In this document: piece after piece, positions 56,334 to 64,000 of the stretch
How the letters are laid out: the number at the start of each line of letters is the position of its first letter
Position numbering within the stretch: position 1 is the stretch's first letter
NCBI GenBank assembly: GCA_027422505.1
Contig: JAPQWV010000005.1
Location: 10,359,501 to 10,423,500 of the forward strand
DNA: 64,000 nucleotides
Source: Craterostigma plantagineum
Taxonomy: Eukaryota; Streptophyta; Magnoliopsida; Lamiales; Linderniaceae
Direction of reading: 5' to 3'
Position numbers and translations under genes: made by a program
The notes under the pieces: generated by a model
Databases searched by the model: none
Seen by the model: only the letters and a program-made list of their open reading frames with translations
Told to the model about the DNA's origin: nothing

Positions 56334-58123
56334 AGTAGTATTTTAACGGCCCGTGACACCTTAGTTCGCGAATCCGTGAAATGAGGCTCTTCGAGTTCGC
56401 AAAATATTGTCCATGAAGAATTTTAATTCGCGAAACTACTTTAAGCACTTCTATTTCGCGAATTCTATTACTACTCTTTCTCCCTCAATTCGCAAAATAT
56501 CAAAGTTCGCCAAACTAGCTTAGTTCGTATAATTTCTAAACCACAATTCCGTTCGCGAATGGCTACTCTAATTCGCGAAGTATCACACATCCCCTACTGA
56601 GTTCGCGAACATTTAGAGTTCGTGAAACTCCTCCTACATTTCACCAATTCACACTTAATCCGCCAACTAGCTCAATTCGCGAAATTACCTATTCGCACAT
56701 TCCTCTCTATTCGCGAACTACTTACCTTAATTGGCGAACTACTCTAAAGCCTTAAGTTGATTCGTGTCTTTGTTGGACCTTGGAACCCTAACTTCGCGAA
56801 TCCATGTAGTGACGCCTTTTTGAGTTCGCCAAACTCTTCTCTCTCTCAATTCGTGAAAGGCTGATTTCGCGAAGTCTTCGGGTTCGCCAAATATAGTTTG
56901 CTAAACTTATACTTCGCGGGTTCTAATGTATTTTATACTTATAATTTGCAAACCTAGAATTCATCATTTGTTATGGATTCGCAACCTAGGATTCGTGAAA
57001 AAATCGTACAAGGTACTTCGCGAACCCGTGCATGTAACATTTAGAGTTCGCCAAATTTTGCCCCCATGGTTCGTAAAATACTTATCAATTCGCCAAACTG
57101 GTTTAATTTGCAAATCCTTATTTTACCCACTGATTCGCGAATTTCAACAAGTCGCGAATCTCACCCTTCGCTACTTTCAAACAATTTTAACACCTAGAGT
57201 CTTAGACCACTTCGATCAAAAAGTATTTCTTTCAAGAACTGTATGAATATCTTATGGACTTTAAATATTTCCAAAACACTCGACACTTAAACAAGTATTC
57301 TCTAATGATGAAGTTCGCAAACAGCTTATAAAATACCATGTAATAAAATACCCTAGGGATTAAACCCGTATCCACCCACTAACCCTACTTTATTTTTACA
57401 AAGGTTCTCTTAGCCGTAAGCTTATAGGGTTAAATTCCTAAACATGAGTACAAAGGTTTATAAAAGAGCAACATCGTATAACCAATTTCCTCACCTTCTT
57501 CCTTTGGCTTCTTTGAATTGTTTAAGGACTCTTGGCTAAAAATCACCCCCCTTCTTGTTCTCGTTGGTTCTTCTCCTACTTCGATTATTTTCGTGTTAAT
57601 TATGTTTTAGAGCTTAAAAGGTTTGGGTAGATATTTTCTTATCATAGGTATGGATAGTGGGACTAAAGTTGACGTGAACTTCCCTAAATTGAGGAACCTT
57701 GTCTTCTAAGGTTTATCCTTAATATCATGGGCCTAAGTTTAATATCTTAGCCCAACTCCTATCCTCATCTCTAGGCATTTGGACCAACTTAAACTCCCAC
57801 TTGGGCCTTGTAATTCCATTTTAATTTAATACTTATTGAGTTCCCATTAATTTGGGTAATATCTTACCTTCATTCTAGGCCATTTTAGAATCTCCTATTT
57901 AAGCTAGAGGTCACCACAAGCACATAATTAAATGCACAAAATTTCTCGTAATTCGCTTAAGCATAAAATTCCCATGATTCACATAAGCATATAATTATGT
58001 GCACAAAATTTGTGAAATCGTGCAGGCACATAATTAACCCATGAAGTTCATGTAGTCACGTAAAACTCATAAAATGCACCCAATATATTAGCCATATTAG
58101 CTTATGGGGACTCGGGTATTACA
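56334..58123 (-). mobile_element. 3' LTR of gypsy element C, truncated
   Basis: Plus-strand right end GGGTATTACA directly precedes (in element orientation follows) the polypurine tract of C. The LTR lacks the family block seen in the other gypsy LTRs, so its 3' part is missing, cut at 56334 by the copia LTR. 56370-57330 is packed with TTCGCGAA-like words. Confidence 0.75.
56370..57330 (-). repeat. TTCGCGAA word array in the LTR of element C
   Basis: About 40 TTCGCGAA-type words (also TTCGCCAAA, TTCGCAAA) in ~960 bp at irregular spacing. The spacer sequence differs from the array at 53760-54310. Confidence 0.8.
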
Positions 58124-58539
58124 TCTTCCACCCATAAGAGAATTTCGCCCCCGAAATTCCGCTAACTGGAATAATTCGATGTAACGATTGGTAGGGAGTT
58201 AGGTTAGCTTGGTTAGGTAAATAACCTTCTAATTGGTCGCAAAGGTGATCCTACTTCTCAACTCCACATGAATGGAATTCTAACTCTCAACTGTTCTATT
58301 ATGAATGTCGAATGGCAATCGTGGAAGGTCATACACAGTAGGCTGATCATAACTTAAGTTATTCAGCGAACCGGTATTTCCATTCTGATTTATTCTAGTC
58401 GTTTGGGTCCGAGCAGTGATTGTGGAAAAAAGCGAGTATCTGCCACGCTTTCGCTGCATTATTCTAATACTGGACATATGCAATTCGTAGAATGAGCAGA
58501 AAGGTCACGGCATAAGGTTGTACTTCGGCATAATAGAGT
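58124..58539 (-). mobile_element. Element C: polypurine tract and remnant 3' end
   Basis: The minus strand reads TTTCGGGGGCGAAATTCTCT and then TATGGGTGGAAGA into the LTR. A short open stretch (58483-58280) shows no chromodomain or integrase motif. RNase H and integrase have been deleted between about 58500 and 58600. Confidence 0.7.
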
Positions 58540-59217
58540 TTAGGCTTAGCCCGAGAAAGCTCCGTACTTCCGTGGGAGTGGTCGGTCGTGGCCATTTCTC
58601 TATCACTTCAATCTTGCTAGGGTCCACCAAAATCCCGTCCACGGAAACGATGTGACCAAGAAATGCCACTAGTTCCAGTCAAAATTCGCACTTCTTGAAT
58701 TTCGCAAACAATTGTTTCTCTCGTAAAATCCCAAGGACCGTTCTCAAATGCTCTTCGTGTTCCTCCTTCGTCTTCGAGTAAATGAGAATGTCGTCTGTAA
58801 TGACGATGACGAACTGGTCGAAGAATCTCTTGAAAACTCTATTCATCAAATCCATGAATGCAGCCGGCGCATTCGTCAGCCCGAAAGGCATGACAAGGAA
58901 TTTGTAATGGCCGTACCTTGTGCTGAACGCTGTCTTCGGAATGTCCTCCTTACGAATTTTCAGCTGGTGATATCCAGACCGCAAGTCGATCTTCGAGAAT
59001 ACCGTCGCCCCTTGTAGTTGATCAAACAGGTCATCGATCCTGGGCAACGGATACTTATTCTTAATAGTGATCCCATTTAGTTCATGGTAATCGATGCACA
59101 ATCTCATCGATCCGTCCTTCTTTCTCACAAACAACACCGGCGCTCCCCAAGGTGAGAAGCTTGGTTGAATAAATCCATTCTCTAGCAGTTCCTCTAACTG
59201 TTCTTTGCTCCCGTAAT
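58540..59217 (-). pseudogene. Element C: gypsy reverse transcriptase, partial
   Basis: [100 protein letters not shown]. The catalytic DD remains but the usual F-I-D-D is I-T-D-D. The frame stops at 58679; [13 protein letters not shown] and FLGL-type sequence can be read on to about 58540. A frameshift near 59215 separates it from the protease frame. Confidence 0.85.
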
Positions 59218-60077
59218 ATGTTTGGCGCTAACCGATACGGTGCTTCAGATATTGGGGCCGCCCCAGGCACTAGATCGATCGTAAACTCGATTTCTCGATC
59301 GGGCGGTAAACCCGAAAGGTCGTCAGGGAACACTTCGGGGTACTCGTTGACTATTGGGACTTCTTCGAGTTTTGGTGGAGATGATTTCTCGGCTTTTACC
59401 GCGAACACTAGGAAAGACTCGCATCCCGTATTCAGGAGTTGCTGAGCCTTAAGGGCTGATATCTGAGCGGCTTTATTTCTGCTCGCTTTTCCAGAAAATA
59501 CAAACTCGTCCCCCTCTGGTAATTGGAACTTCACAATCTTCCTAGAAAAATCGATCATGGCCCCGAACTTCGAGAGCCAATCCATCCCGAAAATGATGTC
59601 ATAATCATTAATCGGGATTACGATTAAATCATCATTTAGATATCTACCCTCTATGTTCACCAAGCAGTTTTCTACTATCAAGTTGGTCCTAGTTGGATCT
59701 CCGTGAGGTAGAGATACTACGAAATTACATCGAGACTGGGTGGGATGGATTCCCGCCCTAGTCACGTAGTTGGCCGACACAAAGGAATGTGTGGCACCGG
59801 AGTCGATCAGAATTGAAGTGGGCACATGAAAAATTTTTAATGTACCCGTAACTACAGCCGGATTTGCTTCCGCCTCCTCGTTAGTCAGGGTGAAGACCCG
59901 CGCTGGAACCGGTGGAGGTCGGAGGAGTGGTTGGTTCGGAGCTTGGGGCACACTCTCCTGGCAAGTTCTGGCATAATGCCCCATCTTTCCACAGCGGAAA
60001 CATTGTAGATAAGGATTCGATCTCGCTCCCAAGCATGTTCCGTGGTGGTAGCGCCCGCATTGCTGACATTGGGGCAC
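59082..60077 (-). pseudogene. Element C: zinc knuckles and protease
   Basis: CQQCGRYHHGTC and CFRCGKMGHYARTC are the paired knuckles also seen in the gag-only element. Protease follows: HVPTSILIDSGATHSFVSAN with intact D-S-G, then DYDIIFGMDWLSKFGAMIDF and a linker to RT (YPEVFPDDLSGLPPDREIEF). The C-terminal part runs out of frame. Pol is thus translated in a frame different from gag at present, because of mutations. Confidence 0.85.
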
Positions 60078-60093
60078 GGCGTTTGGGGGTCGG

Positions 60094-60969
60094 TTATCCC
60101 GGCCCTTGATTCAGCCTTGGCCGCCAGTTTTGCTGGCCCTGTTGGTTCCCTCGATTATTTGGGCCTTTGCCAAATAATTGGCGTTTCTGAACTCCTCCTC
60201 CTTGTTGTCCCTCGACTCTTCTCTTCGCCTCCTGCGCCTTCGTAATCCTGGCCTCTGCCTGCTCGGCTAGGATTGCTCGCTCAGCAATACGAGCATAGGT
60301 CTTCCCCTCCGTGTCGTACATGCTCACGCTCCGGAAGATCTCGGGTTTGAGACCTTCCAAGAAACGCTCAATCTTCAGTTCCTCAGTAGCCACCATATAT
60401 GGCGCAAATCTCGACAGCTGCTCAAATTTGCGGATGTACTCCGCCACTGGCATCCCTCCTTGCTTGAGGTTGATGAATTCGTTCATCTTTTGCGCCCGAT
60501 ACGGAGCTGTGAAGTACTTCCCCCGGAATAGTAGTGTCTTGAACCTTTCCCAGGTCATTGTAACAGGATTTTCAAGCGTTTGTATGGTGTCCCACCAGTA
60601 GCCCGCGTTCCCGCGGAGCATGAACGTGGCACTAATCACCTTCTCGGCATCGGGTAGGTGGCTGACACGGAACATACTCTCCATCGTCCTAAGCCAGTCC
60701 TCTGCCATGGTGGGATCGGCAGCTTCCTCGAATGTTGGGAGATTTAACCTTCGGAATCTTTCCCCGGAAGCTCCCACATGTTTGACTCCCGGGGATGCAT
60801 GACGTTCAGACGAGCTTTGACAACGAATGAGCTCGTTAATTTGATCCGACTGTCGTCGGATTAGGTCGGTCAGTTGGGAAATGGTAGAACGATCGTCGTT
60901 CGGTGGGGATTCTGATCCCGACCTATGACTGGGTTCGCCTAACTCTCTACGCGTTCTCGGCATTTTCAA
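60094..60969 (-). pseudogene. Element C: gag
   Basis: MKMPRTRRELGEPSHRSGSE, ISQLTDLIRRQSDQINELIR, FRRLNLPTFEEAADPTMAED, NAGYWWDTIQTLENPVTMTW, KFINLKQ-like EFINLKQGGMPVAEYIRKFE, ERFLEGLKPEIFRSVSM. It is clearly homologous to the gag-only element Gag and ends with a stop at 60094 before the knuckles, which follow in another frame. An extra Leu codon region (TLLFRGKYF) may mark a small change. Confidence 0.85.
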
Positions 60970-61091
60970 CTATAAAATGCAAACAGGCAGGTATCAATCA
61001 CTACTCATTCCCATCAAATGTTAGAACTTACAGGCTAGGCTGGTTCCCACGGCTTTTGAGCGGCGATACATGGACAGTCTTCAGGTGTTAA
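60970..61091 (-). mobile_element. Leader of element C
   Basis: Homologous to the gag-only leader 24349-24495: both have ACTTACAGGC, CTTTTGAGCGGC, TACATGGACAGTCT and TAAGCTCTGATACC on the plus strand in the same order. This identifies the leader as gypsy, not Cassandra. Confidence 0.75.
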
Positions 61092-61102
61092 GCTCTGATA
61101 CC
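61092..61102 (-). other. Primer binding site of element C (tRNA-iMet)
   Basis: Minus strand GGTATCAGAGC, 11 of 12 bases of the tRNA-Met complement, abutting the CA end of the Cassandra-like LTR. Confidence 0.8.
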
Positions 61103-61329
61103 TGAATCTAGCGCATTGATATTGTCCACTTTGGGTGTTAAGCTGCCTGGTTGAGGACTTCCCAGGTGGTCACCCATCCTGGTACTACTCTCCCCCAGCA
61201 CGCTTAACAATGGAGTTCCTACGAACTCCAACCCACCCGCACGGCTTTAAAACACGTCAATGGGAGGGGTGTCCACAGCCTTATAAAGGCATGCTTGGTT
61301 CCCCCCTCCAATCCGTGTGGGATATCACA
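61103..61329 (-). mobile_element. Cassandra-like TRIM LTR with 5S rRNA segment
   Basis: A 227-bp LTR, minus strand TGTGATATCCCACACGG to GCTAGATTCA. It contains a ~67-bp segment nearly identical to the 3' half of plant 5S rRNA and a GTGGACAATATC block near its end. Cassandra TRIMs are defined by a 5S-like sequence with RNA polymerase III promoter boxes in the LTR. No second copy and no Cassandra interior are seen. Its right flank is an Athila-type LTR. Confidence 0.85.
61153..61219 (-). other. 5S rRNA-like segment in the Cassandra LTR
   Basis: The minus strand contains GTTAAGCGTGCT, GAGAGTAGTACCAGGATGGG, TGACCACCTGGGAAGTCCTC, matching the second half of 5S rRNA, including part of the internal control region. 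The first half (GGATGCGATCATACC...) is absent, so it is not an intact 5S gene. Confidence 0.85.
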
Positions 61330-61654
61330 TCCTCATGGTCTAACGTTTAGCTAAAACTTTGATAAATGTTTTCAGGATCGATCGAGCTAGGGAGAGTCGA
61401 AGTCTCAAATACGTTTCGCTTTCTTATCGTCGTTCATTCTCATCATTTTTATCAGTTTTGTTCATTTATATTTTCAGTTTTATAACAATCAAAACCTTTT
61501 CACTATTCGAGTTTTTCTGATTAGATAGTTCCCTTGGGATTCGATACTCGAACATTCGCCATTTCTATACTACCTCGATAGGTATACTTGCCTGTTTAGC
61601 ATAAGATAGTTCGTCGATATTCGTTTTATTTTTACTACTCGACCCGCTCGATCA
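61330..61654 (+). mobile_element. 3' part of an Athila/Tat-type LTR
   Basis: Aligns with 1765-2131 and ends CCGCTCGATCA; its 5' part was displaced where the Cassandra-like LTR ends. A PBS follows at 61661, so this was a 5' LTR. Confidence 0.75.
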
Positions 61655-61660
61655 AGTTTT

Positions 61661-61678
61661 TGGCGCTGTTGCCAGGGA
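61661..61678 (+). other. Primer binding site, tRNA-Asp (decayed)
   Basis: TGGCGCTGTTGCCAGGGA differs at two positions from the tRNA-Asp complement; six bases after the LTR end. Confidence 0.75.
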
Positions 61679-61681
61679 ACT

Positions 61682-63112
61682 TGACACGCTCAAATTCTAG
61701 CAAGTGTACTAGGTCGTGCAAGTAGTAAAACGGACAAAGTCCGAGTATCGATCCACGAAGACAGCTCGATTAATTCTAAGAAAATATTCCTAATTTTAAT
61801 TTAGACTGACGTAATTTTTATAGTTTTGATGATTTGATAAAAAAGATAAAAGACGCAAATAATAAAATAAACGCTAAAATAGATGAGGATAGAGCAGTTG
61901 ACGACGACATGATCAGGACACATGCTCGGCACAAATTACTCCTACGCTTTCATGCAATATAATCTATCTAATCAACATGAATTATAGTCAAGGTAGAATT
62001 TCCTAACATACGTGCTACTCGTTTGTCCCGCAATAGCAACCCTACGTAAATAGAGAACCAATCAACTATATGTCTATATGACTGTAGTTCCTATACGTGC
62101 ATTCGATCTTTATGAAATTTCCCGAGTTTAGACGCTTTCGACGCCTAAATTATCGAAAACCACACATACGAAACCGAATTCCATTTCTGGTCGGTTTTAC
62201 GTAGTGGTATTCAATGTTTTGTTCTAATCGGTCTAATCACTTAGTCCGTCTCATAAACCAATCAATAATCATACGCATGTAGGCCAATCACACGTACGCA
62301 TATGAAGCTCAAACAAAGAATACTTAACTTAACTCATATGATTAAATAGAAAAATAATAGCATTAATACGTAGTAATTCGGCCTCACACGGCCTCAATCA
62401 CGAAAGGAATTAAGCTAACATGGGAATAAACGAAATCAACAACGAATCAAAAGAAAGCATTGTTGAAAACGAGATAATAAAGATATAGAATTCGCCCCTC
62501 ACGATGCTCGAGTCGTCACGCGTCGCCGCGGCGTCTCCCGTCGCGTGAACGAGGGAGAAACGCCTTGGAGACCCTCGCGATCGCTCTTAGTTTTCTCTAG
62601 TCTTCTTAACCGTCAAAAGTCGTCTCCTATTGTTCGCCGTGCTCTTCTTTATTTTCAGCCGTCACTTTATTTATTTCAGTCGCCAAGCTTCCTTATTCGC
62701 TGCCCTTCGCCCTCTTTAAATAGGTCTTTTTTTTAGGACCGACAATCAGTAATCGGCTATATTGCTGTTATGATTCGCATGTGATCTCATGAGAAATAAT
62801 TTACAATTCGAATTATGAGATCTTTTCTCCTTTTGGCAATCTTTAGTCCACGTGGCTTATGACTATATATCTTCAAAGCTACTGTAGCCACTTGTACTCC
62901 AACCAAGAGCAAAGTCTTCAATCTATTAAAATAAATCACAAGCAATAGTGGTAAATGGTAGAAACATAATCACATATATTGCAGTTATTATTGAATTAAT
63001 GCCAAATATAAAATACACCCGTAAACTTAGAATATGCAATGATATTTGGATAATTAGCAACTGATAAAAGGTTCTAACGGGTATAAAATTAATGCAATAT
63101 CGCAACTTATCA
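61682..63112 (-). mobile_element. Athila/Tat-type LTR in opposite orientation
   Basis: The minus strand begins TGATAAGTTGCG and ends TTTGAGCGTGTCA; 1431 bp. Its end contains GGATCGATACTCGGACTTTG and TTGCACGACCTAGTACACTT, the usual end region of this LTR class. It faces the 61330-61654 LTR with only 27 bp between them. No open reading frames of interest. Confidence 0.7.
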
Positions 63113-63113
63113 G

Positions 63114-63895
63114 CAGTGTTGTAAAAAACGGTCTGGGCGGCCGATTAGGCGCCGTCTAGGCGCTGATCGGGTAGCCCCGTGGCGAAAAGAGCCTAAACGG
63201 GCGATTAATCGGCACCACTAGTAATCGGGCGAATATCCCGATTAATCGGCCGAATATTCCGATTAATCGGCCGCTTAATCGTTATTAAAATATACAAAAT
63301 TTTAACTTAATGAAAGCCCGCATAAGCAGTCAAGGCCCAATTTCATTAGGCATGCACTTGAAAGATTCAAACGTGTGTGGCATGCTTTATATAGAAAGCG
63401 GATTGCCTTTCTTTGTACAAACCCATCCGGTGTGGGACAAGGTAAAATTTCAAAGTTCGATACAATATCTGTTTGACCGATGTAGAAAAACATTAAAACT
63501 GGAATAAAAAATTCTGAAACTGATTAAAACATATGAAAATTGAAATATTAAACCATAAATACAAAAATAATAAACTGAAATAATACTTACGTAAACTAAA
63601 ATATTGAAAGGAAATATAAAAAATATATAAACTAAAATAAAAAAATAGGATACCTTTATTAAACATCATCCTTAAATCATAATTCTTATATTATTATATT
63701 TTATGCAGTGTTGGAATTGACATTATTTATATAGAATGTTTTAAAAAAATTATATTTGATCTATAGAAAAATAATAATAAAAAGTACATACACCGCCTAA
63801 TTTCCGCCTAGAAACCGCCTAGACCCCGCCTAGACGGCCTAGGCGCTAGGCCCCCTCGCGCGCCTAGGTAGCGCCTAGCGCTTTTTACAACCTTG
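63114..63895. mobile_element. Non-autonomous hAT element (MITE) with 8-bp TSD
   Basis: 782 bp with imperfect terminal inverted repeats CAGTGTTGTAAAAAACG / CAAGGTTGTAAAAAGCG and the target duplication CTTATCAG at 63106-63113 and 63896-63903. Eight-base duplications and CAG-type ends are hAT hallmarks. Subterminal repeats are dense: CCGATTAATCGG words at 63220-63280 and CGCCTAG words at 63790-63880. No transposase. Confidence 0.88.
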
Positions 63896-63945
63896 CTTAT
63901 CAGAACTATTGATATTTAGAAAACTTTTGTTTATTATTCTAGCTC

Positions 63946-63976
<31 letters not shown>

Positions 63977-64000
63977 TCTTCAAACTATCTATTTTATTTT
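63896..64000. repeat. Right flank with (ATT)n microsatellite
   Basis: After the TSD copy, AT-rich sequence of unknown origin with an (ATT)n tract at about 63946-63976. Confidence 0.7.

Noticed and set aside
61153..61219. Functional 5S rRNA gene
   Set aside because: Only the 3' half of 5S is present, and it is embedded in a TRIM-type LTR with TG...CA ends.
1..64000. A bacterial-type operon, defence system or biosynthetic cluster
   Set aside because: No clustered intact ORFs, no ribosome-binding sites; only one spliced plant gene and transposable elements.

Overview
The window is nuclear DNA of a flowering plant, probably a eudicot. It has a spliced plant gene with GT-AG introns, Ty1/copia and Ty3/gypsy LTR retrotransposons primed by initiator tRNA-Met or tRNA-Asp, a Cassandra-type 5S-bearing LTR, a hAT MITE and Helitron-like ends. 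About nine tenths is transposable element in nested layers. I see one convincing host gene: an apparently complete 14-exon DUF707-family gene at 35527-38916 (+).

Layout. 1-2131: gypsy LTR tail, then the 3' end and 3' LTR of a Tat/Athila-type element. 2132-2728: 3' tail and LTR of a copia element. 2729-8224: copia remnant E (minus), split by a gypsy solo LTR (4553-7314). 8225-30235: copia element F (plus), inserted head-on into its inverted relative E. F is interrupted by an Athila-like fragment G (12585-16028) and by a gypsy solo LTR (18777-29033, TSD ACGGT), which itself holds a young gag-only LTR element (20290-27268, TSD CTTAA). 30236-34452: 3' end and LTR of a second copia lineage (D1). 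34453-35526: gene upstream with Helitron-like ends. 35527-38916: DUF707 gene. 39074-40900: LTR, PBS and gag start of D2, same lineage as D1. 40901-56333: minus-strand copia elements B and A in tandem sharing one LTR; A carries two gypsy solo LTRs (48238-50750, TSD GTTAT; 52400-54888, TSD ATTAT). 56334-61102: gypsy element C (minus; gag, protease, partial RT). 61103-61329: a Cassandra-like LTR with a 5S rRNA-like segment, joined to C exactly at its primer binding site. 61330-63112: two Athila/Tat-type LTRs head to head. 63114-63895: hAT MITE with TSD CTTATCAG.

Most retrotransposon ORFs are broken by stops, frameshifts and deletions. The exception is the gag of the gag-only element (23194-24348, minus), an uninterrupted 384 codons between LTRs that differ by roughly one percent in the part I compared. 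It could be mobilised in trans and is the youngest insertion here.

The signals I find most interesting are non-coding. (1) An inverted repeat brackets the primer binding site of the gag-only element; its LTR arm is the one block kept in seven otherwise divergent gypsy LTRs. (2) A Cassandra LTR is fused at the PBS to a gypsy gag-pol body. (3) Several unrelated LTRs and leaders carry dense, irregularly spaced arrays of a short near-palindromic word, different in each lineage (TTCGCGAA, AATCGGGCGATT, CACGGCCGTGA, ACACGTGT, CGAGAAA/TTTCTCG). (4) A hairpin over the TATA box of one copia LTR family keeps its arms while its loop drifts. All identities were judged by eye; no database search was run.
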